The notes under the pieces are model-generated. The model was not told where the DNA came from and searched no databases. It saw nothing but the letters and a program-made list of their open reading frames with translations. A stretch of 64,000 bases of DNA from a virus. The stretch is taken from positions 26,658-90,657 of IMG/VR virus record IMGVR_UViG_3300036792_000096. The stretch is one strand, 5' to 3'. Of the stretch, positions 21,194 through 29,138 are shown piece after piece. The position numbers were made by a program, and so were the translations under genes. Numbering within the stretch: the first letter of the stretch is position 1; every line of letters begins with the position of its first letter.

Positions 21194-22075
21194 GTGGGCT
21201 CGGCAGCGACTCTCGTGATCTACCACGCTGACTGCTGGGATGGCTTCTGCGCGGCGTGGCTCATGCACCGCTACTACCCGGGCGACATTGCATTCCACGC
21301 CTCCCACTACGAGGATCCGCCTCCCAATGTGCGAGGCCACCGCGTCTTCGTGCTGGACTTCTCGTACCCCAGAGAGACCTTGGAAAAGATGGCGAAGGCC
21401 GCTGATGAACTGACCGTGCTTGACCACCACAAGACGGCAGAGGAAGCCTTAGCCGGGCTCCCGTACTGCACCTTCGACATGACGAAGTCTGGGGGGCAGC
21501 TAACTTGGGAGTGGCTCATGAAGGAGGGGTACCCGCCACCCAAACCGGCGGCTACCGGTTCGGCTTGGGAGCCTCCCGAACCGCCGTGGCTCGTGGACTA
21601 CACGGCCGACAGGGACCTATGGCGCTTTGCGCTACCCCGGTCCCGCGAGGTCAATGCGGCCTTGCGTTCCTACCCGCTCACCTTCGACGCGTGGGACGAT
21701 CTGGCTCGTCGCGGTCAGGGCCGTCTCCACGACGGGTTCGACTCGGAAGCGTTTGCCGACGAGGGCTCGGCCATTCTCCGGGCGGAATCTGTGGCTGTGC
21801 AGGCGCATGTCGCTGGGGCCAAGGAAATCGACATCGACGGCTATAAGGTGCTTGCGACCAACGCCACATGGCTGCATTCCGAGATCGCTGGCACGCTGGC
21901 GAAGGGGCGCCCGTTCGGCGCCACATGGTTCGAGCGGGATAACGTCCACCAATGGAGCCTCCGCTCAGACGAGCACGGCATCGACGTGGGAGAACTCGCA
22001 CGCCAGCACGGCGGTGGGGGCCATGTCCACGCGGCAGGATTCGAGGTACCTATCCCGGGAAGGACGAGCCCATGA
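21194..22075 (+). CDS. DHH-family phosphoesterase
   Basis: A 293-residue DHH/DHHA1 protein. Metal-binding motifs are in order: YHADCWDGFCAAWL at 10-23, VLDFSY with D55, LDHHKT at 76-81, and ADRDLWRF near 135. The glycine-rich substrate loop of DHHA1, HGGGGHVHAAGFEV, is near the C-terminus. Relatives hydrolyse short oligonucleotides, pApA, cyclic dinucleotides or polyphosphate with Mn2+. Presence in the head operon next to a second phosphoesterase suggests degradation of a nucleotide signal or nanoRNA, which is inference. GTG 21194 follows GGAGAG. Confidence 0.88.
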   Translation: MGSAATLVIYHADCWDGFCAAWLMHRYYPGDIAFHASHYEDPPPNVRGHRVFVLDFSYPRETLEKMAKAADELTVLDHHKTAEEALAGLPYCTFDMTKSGGQLTWEWLMKEGYPPPKPAATGSAWEPPEPPWLVDYTADRDLWRFALPRSREVNAALRSYPLTFDAWDDLARRGQGRLHDGFDSEAFADEGSAILRAESVAVQAHVAGAKEIDIDGYKVLATNATWLHSEIAGTLAKGRPFGATWFERDNVHQWSLRSDEHGIDVGELARQHGGGGHVHAAGFEVPIPGRTSP

Positions 22076-24684
22076 CCAAGACCGCCACCCGAAGCCGCCG
22101 CACCGTGACTGCTGCTACCCCTCCGCCTCCATCTGGCCCCACGGCACCGGCCCCAGACACGCCAGCGGCCCCCGTCGACCCCATGCCAGCATCCGGCATG
22201 GTCTGCCTGATCCTTGACGACGACACGACGAAAGCGCTCGACGCCGCCTTCCCGCCACCCGACGGCGCCACCGTTCCTGTTCCCAGACACGTCACCTTAA
22301 ATTTCTTGGGCGACGTGAGCGCGCTGGACCGGGACACCGTGGAATCGGCCATCTCCGCTGCCCTGTCGGACGCTGGCGAGGACGGAGACGCGGGATCGGC
22401 CGACGGCACGGAGACCATCTCGGGAGTCTTCGGGGGACTGGCACGGTTCACAGCCGAGACCGACGAGGACGGCAACGAGGGCAACGGCTCCCTGACGCCC
22501 ATCGTCGCCCTGTTCGACAGCCCCGGCTTGGACGATATCCAGGATGCCCTCGAGGACGCCCTGACGGCTGTGGGGATGCCAGAGCCGACGCATGGGTTTA
22601 CTGCCCACAGCACACTTTTCAGGGCGGACCTGGGGGACACGGCCACCGTCGCCTTCCCCGCCCCGCCAGCGGTCAAGGCCAGCTTCACCCAGATCGCCCT
22701 TGTCTGGGGCGACTACGCGGATGCGGCTAACGTGACCATGTTCCCGGTCGGGGGCTCGGGCGAAGGCACGCCCGCGGCAGCCCCTGCCCCCGAGGAGACA
22801 GGCCAGCAGGCCCACGTCATCAAGCACACCCATGCCCCGGGGGACCCGCTCAAGGACGAAGATGAGAACATGGGGGCGAAGCTGGCTGAGTCAGACATGC
22901 CGCCTCCGGTTGCCGCCGTGCCTGCCGCGCCCGATCCCGACGCCCCGGCACCCGCCGAGGAGCCGAGCGGCCGGCCCCCCGCCGTTCCGGGCCCGTTGGG
23001 AAGGTTCGAATGCCTGCTGGTTACCGAGGGTGAACCAACGGACGATGGCCGGATCATCAAGCCTGGCGCTCTGAGGTTCCGTGATCCGCCCCTTCCCTTC
23101 ACCTTCACCCTGATCGACTCGGGCCATGCCGATGCCCGCTTGGGCGGTGTCCTGACCGCCGTCACCCGAGACGGGGACGCCATCATGGGCGAGGGAATCT
23201 ACGCCGACAACGAGGACGGGTACGAGCTCAAGGCAGCCGTGGATCAGGGCCTGCTCACATGGGTGTCGATCGACGTCGGGGACGACACGGTCGATATCGG
23301 CCTGGATGCCGACGGCACGGAGACGATGGTGCTGCTGGACGGGCTGCTCATGGGCGCCTGTGCCCTTCCCTTCGCCGCGCAGAACACGACTTGGATCCGC
23401 TCCGTCCCCGGCTCGGAGGCGCCGATGAGTCCGGACGGGCCCGGTGGGCCGAGCATGCTCCCGCTCCCGGCCCTCTTGGCGTCCGCCGGGAAAGTCACGC
23501 TGCGGAGCGTCCCGACGGATGATTGGCAGTACGAGTCCCTGACGGCATCGGCCACCGTATGTGCCTGCGCTGGTCAGGACGAAGGGTCGGAACGCTTCGG
23601 AGCGCCTCTGTATCCCGAGGACGACTGGTTCAGCGTCCCACCGCCCGAGGACCTGACGCCGCTAACGGTGCTGGCGTCTGGGCAAGCCTACTTCCACGCC
23701 TCCGGGAACACCTGCCACATCGCCATCCCCGGAACGTGCATCAAGGCGAACGATCCGATGATGGATCGGGACTTCTCAGCGTTCCACAAGGGCCTTGACG
23801 GTCTCTCTCGGGGGATACTGACCGCCTCTGGCGAGCAGATTCAGGTAGGCCAAGTGACTCTGTACGGAGGCCATGCCGATGTGGCCCTGTCGGCTGACGC
23901 CGCTCGGCGGCACTACGACGAAACACGGAGCGCCATCCTTGATGTGCGCGCCGTGTGGGACTCCCGCAATGAGACCTTGTGGTGCTGCGGAGCCCTGCGC
24001 TACCGGGCGACGAAGGCGGAGGTGCAGGAACTGCGGGCCACAGGCCACGTCTCAATCGACTATCGCCTCCTGCTGCCTGACGGCAGCCCAGGACTACCGG
24101 GCCAGCGCGGAGCCAAGCTGCGCCTGATTGCCCTGCCCGTGATTCCTGTGGGTGGACTCCCGCCGATCAAGGCGTTCGCAGCGTCGGGCAACCTCGTGTC
24201 AGTGATCCTCTCGGATTCGAGCGAGTTCGGGCCGACGGGTGGCAGCGTCACGGACAAGGACTGGGACGGCTCGGCCAGCCGCTTCAACGATGCCCAGTAC
24301 CAGAAAGCGGCAGCCGCCTGCGACCCCGCGGACAAAGGAACCGTCAAATCCCGTTGTTTCCTCCCACATCACGAACCGGACGGCACGATCAATCGTAACG
24401 GCGTCCATGCTGCGGCGCAGCGCGTGGGAGCGCTCGAGGGCCGAAGCCCCGACGCTGTCAGTGCGGCCAAGGCCCATCTCCGCAACCACTACCGCACGGA
24501 CCTTGACGAGGATCCGCCCGACAGCCTCGGCCAGCCCAGCCAAGCCATGACCGCCGATGGGCTGCTGCTGGATCTGGCGAAGGACATGTACGGCCGACGG
24601 CTGGACGACGAAGCCTCCGCGCTGGCCGGGGTGCATCGCCAGGAAGTGGACCGGCTCGGAGGGAAGATCCTGACGCCCCGGTAG
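22072..24684 (+). CDS. 2H-phosphoesterase and capsid maturation protease fusion
   Basis: An 870-residue multidomain protein. Residues 40-225 look like a 2H phosphoesterase (2'-5' RNA-ligase-like): two H-x-T-L signatures, H73-VTL in PRHVTLNFLG and H179-STL in TAHSTLFRADLG, about 105 residues apart. Residues 305-450 resemble a phage prohead protease (RFECLLVTEGEPTDDGRIIK, TLIDSGHADARLGGV, GEGIYADN). A long middle region follows, then a C-terminal domain (residues about 765-850; SRFNDAQYQKAAAACDPADK, RSPDAVSAAKAHLRNHYR) common at the end of actinophage proteases. Position between portal and major capsid gene fits the protease. A 2H domain on this protein is unusual. Confidence 0.8.
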   Translation: MTKTATRSRRTVTAATPPPPSGPTAPAPDTPAAPVDPMPASGMVCLILDDDTTKALDAAFPPPDGATVPVPRHVTLNFLGDVSALDRDTVESAISAALSDAGEDGDAGSADGTETISGVFGGLARFTAETDEDGNEGNGSLTPIVALFDSPGLDDIQDALEDALTAVGMPEPTHGFTAHSTLFRADLGDTATVAFPAPPAVKASFTQIALVWGDYADAANVTMFPVGGSGEGTPAAAPAPEETGQQAHVIKHTHAPGDPLKDEDENMGAKLAESDMPPPVAAVPAAPDPDAPAPAEEPSGRPPAVPGPLGRFECLLVTEGEPTDDGRIIKPGALRFRDPPLPFTFTLIDSGHADARLGGVLTAVTRDGDAIMGEGIYADNEDGYELKAAVDQGLLTWVSIDVGDDTVDIGLDADGTETMVLLDGLLMGACALPFAAQNTTWIRSVPGSEAPMSPDGPGGPSMLPLPALLASAGKVTLRSVPTDDWQYESLTASATVCACAGQDEGSERFGAPLYPEDDWFSVPPPEDLTPLTVLASGQAYFHASGNTCHIAIPGTCIKANDPMMDRDFSAFHKGLDGLSRGILTASGEQIQVGQVTLYGGHADVALSADAARRHYDETRSAILDVRAVWDSRNETLWCCGALRYRATKAEVQELRATGHVSIDYRLLLPDGSPGLPGQRGAKLRLIALPVIPVGGLPPIKAFAASGNLVSVILSDSSEFGPTGGSVTDKDWDGSASRFNDAQYQKAAAACDPADKGTVKSRCFLPHHEPDGTINRNGVHAAAQRVGALEGRSPDAVSAAKAHLRNHYRTDLDEDPPDSLGQPSQAMTADGLLLDLAKDMYGRRLDDEASALAGVHRQEVDRLGGKILTPR

Positions 24685-24694
24685 GCGGGATGCG

Positions 24695-25033
24695 ATGATG
24701 TTGCGCATGAACGAACGGCCGATGCGCACCCCCGAGGTGGCCCGCATGCTGGGCGTGTCGTTCCGGCAACTCGACTACTGGTGTCGTGCCGGCTTCATCC
24801 CCGACGCCGAATCTCCCGGCTCCGGGCGTCAACGCTCATGGACCGCAGAGCAGGTACGGGCTGCGGAGGAGATCGCCACCGTCTTCGTCCTGCGAAGCGA
24901 CGAGAACCGTCACTCCCGTCCCGACTACGGGCGGCTCCTGACCCTCGTGCGCAACCTCCGGGCCATGGGGCTCGACCCGCTGGAGCTGGCAGGGGTGAAG
25001 GCCGATGCTGAGGCGACTCCGAGAAGCGCTTGA
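24695..25033 (+). CDS. MerR-like HTH protein
   Basis: A 112-residue protein beginning with a MerR-type winged HTH (MRTPEVARMLGVSFRQLDYW, then CRAGFIPDAESPGSGRQRSW) and followed by a helical region. ATG 24695 is used; ATG 24707 is possible. A DNA-binding regulator inside the head operon is out of place and might control the capsid promoter at 25880 or assist packaging. Confidence 0.75.
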   Translation: MMLRMNERPMRTPEVARMLGVSFRQLDYWCRAGFIPDAESPGSGRQRSWTAEQVRAAEEIATVFVLRSDENRHSRPDYGRLLTLVRNLRAMGLDPLELAGVKADAEATPRSA

Positions 25034-25220
25034 GCGGAGGCGGGACCGCAGGCAATGTCCCCACCCGGAGCACCGGGTACGCTGCGTGCATGGAGACGAG
25101 GCGGTGCTCTGCCGCTCCCGGCGCAAGTGCCTTGAGTGCAGTCGCTACCTTCCCGGCCCGCTTCCCGAGCGGTGCTGGTACACCGGGGAGCCCCACGTGT
25201 CGCTGAGGAAGCCTGAGTGA
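25005..25220 (+). CDS. conserved cysteine-rich actinophage protein
   Basis: A 71-residue protein overlapping the previous gene by 29 bases, with GGGGTGAAGG before its ATG. CVHGDEAVLCRSRRKCLECS followed by RYLPGPLPERCWYTGEPH matches a short, unnamed family (RCVHGDE...C..C...LPGPLP) that I recall from actinobacteriophage head regions. Likely zinc-binding. Confidence 0.65.
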   Translation: MLRRLREALERRRDRRQCPHPEHRVRCVHGDEAVLCRSRRKCLECSRYLPGPLPERCWYTGEPHVSLRKPE

Positions 25221-25579
25221 GCCTCATTGACGACCTTGCAGCACTCCTGCGGAACGCGCAGGATCACGAACGGCTGTTCGCAGCCATGACCCGATTGGAG
25301 ACGAGAATGGGAGCGATAGAGGACGCACTGGCAGCAGTGAACACGCAACTTTCGGACGCAGCGGCAGCCGCGAAGACCCGGGATACAGCAGAGCAGGCCG
25401 CACTGACGGCGCTGAACGACCACGTCGCGACACTGGAATCCGAACTCGCCGGAACCACGATCTCCGCGGCTGCGCAGGCGTCAATCGACGGGATCAAGGC
25501 ATCGATCGGTGTGATCGGCGGTCTCGATCCGGCTGCGGCTGCGGTCCCCCCTCCCGTCACGCCACCGGCCACGCCCTAG
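25217..25579 (+). CDS. coiled-coil protein, possible scaffold
   Basis: A 120-residue protein from a GTG overlapping the previous stop. It is one long helical, heptad-like region (DDLAALLRNAQDHERLFAAM, MGAIEDALAAVNTQLSDAAA) with a Pro/Ala tail. Placed just before the capsid gene, it could be a scaffold or a trimeric fibre stalk; neither is proven. Confidence 0.55.
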   Translation: MSLIDDLAALLRNAQDHERLFAAMTRLETRMGAIEDALAAVNTQLSDAAAAAKTRDTAEQAALTALNDHVATLESELAGTTISAAAQASIDGIKASIGVIGGLDPAAAAVPPPVTPPATP

Positions 25580-25832
25580 CGTTTTCCCAAATAGGGGCAG
25601 AGGCACCGAAGCGACTACAGCCAGGGATGAGCCCTCCAGCCGAGCAAGGTGAGGGACGGGTATGGCACAGCCGGGAGTGTGCTGCCAAGGGTCGCTGAGC
25701 CGAAGCCCCGCTCAAGAGAAGAACGGTGACAAACCGGTACCGGAGAGGACACACTCGGCTTGCTCTCCGGACCGGTCACCGCTAACATCGGATCGTCTAC
25801 AGCGAACGGAGGGACCTACCGGTTCCTCAGCG
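25580..25832 (+). ncRNA. candidate structured RNA or 5' regulatory region
   Basis: The 462 bases before the capsid start hold no gene. This part contains strong local structure: GCACA/TGTGC around 25665-25682, and a long interrupted hairpin with CGGTGAC (25724-25730) pairing GTCACCG (25775-25781) and CCGGAGAG (25740-25747) pairing CTCTCCGG (25763-25770). It ends at the terminator at 25833. I compared it by eye with common riboswitch consensus motifs and found no match. Confidence 0.4.
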
Positions 25833-25868
25833 ACGAGGCCCTACTTCCTTGGGGGCCTCGTTCCTTTT
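25833..25868 (+). terminator. intrinsic terminator before the capsid gene
   Basis: ACGAGGCCC (25833-25841) pairs exactly with GGGCCTCGT (25853-25861), followed by TCCTTTT. This is a rho-independent terminator or an attenuator splitting the head operon, and would end the structured transcript upstream. Confidence 0.7.
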
Positions 25869-25879
25869 CGTGGGACTAA

Positions 25880-25909
25880 TTGACAAGTCTCCACATCGCC
25901 AATCATGAT
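25880..25909 (+). promoter_or_regulatory. candidate capsid-gene promoter
   Basis: A consensus TTGACA (25880-25885), 18 bases and CATGAT (25904-25909, four of six matches) lie just after the terminator and about 130 bases before the capsid GTG. A CCACAT/ATGTGG inverted repeat overlaps the spacer. It would give the capsid gene its own strong transcript. Confidence 0.5.
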
Positions 25910-26041
25910 GTGGCCCAAGCACACCAGCGTCCAGACGGGCGCTAGCGGCGAGGGCGTCCAAGACGGGCGTCCGGCAAGGAAGCACCTCGGAGCCATCACG
26001 GCCCGTGATCTTGTCGGCGCGTCCTGTCGAAAGGCCCTCCC

Positions 26042-27913
26042 GTGCAACCCCACCCCCGCACCACAGGCTTCCGCTTTCCCGCGGGCAGCCCGTTCCCGCT
26101 GTGGCGACCGTTCCAAGTCTGTCTCGCCCCCGACGACGACAAGCCGGGCGCCGAGCCGCAGCCCCTGGTCCCCGAAGACCTCACCGCCCTCGACCAGAAG
26201 ACCCTCGCCCGCACCGAAGCGGACCTCCTGAAGAAGGGCAAGCGCCTCCAGGACGCCCCCGCCTCCGCCGAGACCGTGGCGGAACTCCGCGAGGTCGTGG
26301 GAGCGCTCGGCAAGGTCCGGGCCGAGGTCACCCGCCGAGCCGAGGAGGCAGCCCAGCACGAGGACGAGAAGGCAGCGCTCCTCGCCGAGCTCGAACCAGC
26401 CGCTGTCGCCGATGTCGAAGACCCCGAAGGCACAGAGCCCGCAGAGGGCGAGACCGAGGGCACCGAAGGCGAGCCGGCCGAGACGGCACCGGCCGCACCC
26501 GAGCCCGTGGGTATCGCCGCATCCGCCGACCCCGCGCCTGTCCCCGTCCGCACCCGGCCCCGGGCGCCGTCGGTCCGGGACATCCCGGCGAACGCCATCC
26601 GGCCCGAGCACCGCCCTCGCCTCGAAGCTCCCCGCTCCAAGGTGACCATCACCGCCTCGGGTGACGTGCCCGGCTTCTCCGCCGGAATGGCCCTGGATGA
26701 GAGCGAACTGGGGAAGGCCTTCGCTGACAAGGCCTGGTCCATGCTCCGCGGTGCGCCGAAGTCCCGGGACTACTCAACATCGTCGTCCGTGGTCTCCATC
26801 GGAGTGGAGTACCCCGAGGAGCGCACGCTCCGGGACAATGACACCACCACCTCCAACATGGCGAAGATCGAGGCGGTGACCGCCTCCGGGGCCCGCAAGC
26901 GGGGTCTGACCGCCAAGGGTCCGAACGCCATCGTCGCCGCCGGCGGTCTCTGCGCCCCCGTGGCCGTGGACTACAGCCTCATGACGCTCGGCACGCCGGC
27001 CCGGCCAGTCAAGGACGCCCTGGTGCGCTTCGGTGCCGAACGAGGCGGTCTCCGCTTCATCACCCCGCCGCACCTCAGCGATGTCGCCCCCGGCGTCTCG
27101 CTCTGGACGCACCAGACGGACGCCGCCTGGACAACGGGGATGCCGACGAAGCCCTTCGTCATCGTCACCTGTGGTACGGAGACCGTCGTGCAGGTCGACG
27201 CCATCACGCTCGGGATCGTCGTCGGCAACTTTGATCGCATGACCTTCCCGGAGCACTTCGCAGCTTGGTACAAGCTGGCGCAGGTCTACTTCGGCCGCTT
27301 CGCCGACTCGCACCTCCTCGACCAGATCGCAACCGCCTCCGTGGCGACCAACACCACCCAGGACCTTGGTGCCGCCCGGGACATCCTGGTCCACTTGGGT
27401 ACGGCTGCGGCCGGCTATCGGTCGCGCAACCGCATGGAGACCGACGAGATCCTCCAAGTGCTTCTGCCGGCGTGGACCCGGGACCTCATGCGGGCGGACT
27501 TTACCCGCCAGCACCCCGGCGACGAGGCGGTGCAGCTCGCGGACGGCGAGATCAACGGCTACCTGGCAGCCAGCAACCTCGAGCCGACGTGGTACCTCGA
27601 TGGCCCGAACACGGGCGTGAACCAAATCTTTACCAGCCAAGGCGCCGGGTCGCTCGAGGGATTCCCCGGCACCGTCCAGGCCTTCATGTTCGCCCCCGGC
27701 TCGTTCCTCCACCTGGACGGCGGAATGCTGGACCTCGGAGTGGAGATTCGGGACTTTACGTTAGATCTCCAAAATAGGGTAGGTGGCTTTCTTGAGACCT
27801 TCGAGGCAGTGGCGTATCACGGCGTTGAAGCCCTTCAAGTGAATATGCGGGTTTGTCCGTCTGGTGGAACGAGCGCTGCCGTTCTTCCATCCACGCCTTG
27901 CTACGGAAGCTAG
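26042..27913 (+). CDS. major capsid protein with N-terminal scaffold-like domain
   Basis: A 623-residue protein from GTG 26042. Residues 35-110 are a helical, charged segment (EDLTALDQKTLARTEADLLK, VAELREVVGALGKVRAEVTR) like the delta/scaffold domain of HK97-type capsids; 110-190 are an acidic/Pro linker where the protease would cut. From about 200 the sequence fits an HK97-fold shell protein (FADSHLLDQIATASVATNTT, ILQVLLPAWTRDLMRADFTR, then DFTLDLQNRVGGFLETFEAV). It forms the icosahedral shell after cleavage by the upstream protease. The last 150 bases are AT-richer than the rest. Confidence 0.85.
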   Translation: MQPHPRTTGFRFPAGSPFPLWRPFQVCLAPDDDKPGAEPQPLVPEDLTALDQKTLARTEADLLKKGKRLQDAPASAETVAELREVVGALGKVRAEVTRRAEEAAQHEDEKAALLAELEPAAVADVEDPEGTEPAEGETEGTEGEPAETAPAAPEPVGIAASADPAPVPVRTRPRAPSVRDIPANAIRPEHRPRLEAPRSKVTITASGDVPGFSAGMALDESELGKAFADKAWSMLRGAPKSRDYSTSSSVVSIGVEYPEERTLRDNDTTTSNMAKIEAVTASGARKRGLTAKGPNAIVAAGGLCAPVAVDYSLMTLGTPARPVKDALVRFGAERGGLRFITPPHLSDVAPGVSLWTHQTDAAWTTGMPTKPFVIVTCGTETVVQVDAITLGIVVGNFDRMTFPEHFAAWYKLAQVYFGRFADSHLLDQIATASVATNTTQDLGAARDILVHLGTAAAGYRSRNRMETDEILQVLLPAWTRDLMRADFTRQHPGDEAVQLADGEINGYLAASNLEPTWYLDGPNTGVNQIFTSQGAGSLEGFPGTVQAFMFAPGSFLHLDGGMLDLGVEIRDFTLDLQNRVGGFLETFEAVAYHGVEALQVNMRVCPSGGTSAAVLPSTPCYGS

Positions 27914-27930
27914 TGAGACAGGTTCAGAGG

Positions 27931-29019
27931 TCAGGCTGGGGTCGGCTTCGGCTGGCCCCAGCCGGGCATGTCCCGCGGGTCGTAGATCACGCCGAGGCTT
28001 CCGGGCTCAGACCCCATCCGTCGCTCCTTACGGGCGCGGGCCTCACGCCACTCCTCCGGCGTCCGGTTGTACTTCTCGTTGTTGCAGGGTTGGCACGCAC
28101 CCGTCACGTTCCAGCGCGTGTGGGAACCCCCGCGGGCCAAGGGAACGATGTGCTCGACAACGAGGGGTGGCCGGTGCAGATGGCAGTACGAGCAGACGCC
28201 GACCTGTTCGGCCATCATCTCTGCGACCTGCTCGCCGGTCAGGTCATTCACGGGGGCTCCGAGCTCGAGTGCCCTGCGCTGGTTGGTGTAGTTCCGGTAC
28301 CGCTCTGGGTCCTTTGCCTTACCTTTGCGGTACGCTGCCGCTCCCTTGCCCGCTTGCTGAAAACGGATCTGGCGCAGGGCCTTGAGCTGAGGATTCTCTC
28401 CCATCGCTGGCATATGCGGCAGCACGCCTTGCTCACGTCGGCGCACCTTCAGAGCGCCCTTGGTGCAGGCCTTGCATACTGGCGAGGGACCCTCGTAGTT
28501 GTCCCGTTTGTTCCTCACGATGTAGTAGTCGGTGAGCGGCTTCCACTTGCCGCAGAGGAAACAGACCTGACCCTCCACGCTCTCCACGGCCGTGACCTCG
28601 CGGAAGCGCCGGATCTCCATGCCAGCAGCCCGGCGGGCCTTTTCACCAGCCACCTTCATCCCAGCAGTAGTGCAGTCCTTGCAGCGGTAATCCGTGATCC
28701 CGTCCTCTCGTGGATAGAACTCGCTGACCGGCTTCACCTGATCGCAGGTCCGGCACAACCGTTGCCCGTCACCCACCACGACCTCCCGAGAAGCGTCAAG
28801 GTGGGCGAAGTGGTGTTCGGGGCAGCGTCCTCGCATGTAGGCAGGAACGGAGCATCCGGGCTCTTGGCAAGGCAACGCATCCGGTCCCACCGATTCCAGG
28901 AACCGCTGCGTCTTGGTAGCCCGCATGTCGTGCATCCCGCAGAGTCCGTGCGTGCGGGAGGGCTTGTCGCACGAGGGATGACCGCAGATTCCGCGGCTCC
29001 CTTTGATACCCTTGGGCAT
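27931..29019 (-). CDS. HNH endonuclease with several zinc knuckles
   Basis: A 362-residue protein on the opposite strand to all its neighbours. Zinc pairs include CGHPSCDKPSRTHGLCGMH at the start, CRTCDQVKPVSEFY, CFLCGKWKPLTDYY and CKACTKG. The C-terminal HNH domain is intact: CSYCHLHRPPLVVEHIVPLA, then WNVTGACQPCNNEKYNRTPE. Size, multiple DNA-binding knuckles and antisense insertion immediately after the capsid gene suggest a free-standing homing endonuclease. A role in packaging is less likely at this position. Confidence 0.85.
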   Translation of the reverse strand: MPKGIKGSRGICGHPSCDKPSRTHGLCGMHDMRATKTQRFLESVGPDALPCQEPGCSVPAYMRGRCPEHHFAHLDASREVVVGDGQRLCRTCDQVKPVSEFYPREDGITDYRCKDCTTAGMKVAGEKARRAAGMEIRRFREVTAVESVEGQVCFLCGKWKPLTDYYIVRNKRDNYEGPSPVCKACTKGALKVRRREQGVLPHMPAMGENPQLKALRQIRFQQAGKGAAAYRKGKAKDPERYRNYTNQRRALELGAPVNDLTGEQVAEMMAEQVGVCSYCHLHRPPLVVEHIVPLARGGSHTRWNVTGACQPCNNEKYNRTPEEWREARARKERRMGSEPGSLGVIYDPRDMPGWGQPKPTPA

Positions 29020-29138
29020 GTCGCTGACCTCTCGCTAGGTTGCGGCCGGGTCCCCGGGTGTCTCACCACCGCGGGGGCCTTCTCTTCTCCCACCATTCTA
29101 CGGATGGGTACCGACACCCAGAGCCGGGAAATGGCCGC

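Noticed and set aside
25580-25832. Known riboswitch (c-di-AMP, cobalamin, M-box, guanidine) or tmRNA/RNase P fragment
   Set aside because: By eye none of the conserved core motifs match, so only a generic structured-RNA call is made.
26774-27712. 312-codon minus-strand frame opposite the capsid gene
   Set aside because: Same composition artefact; the plus-strand capsid gene is well supported.
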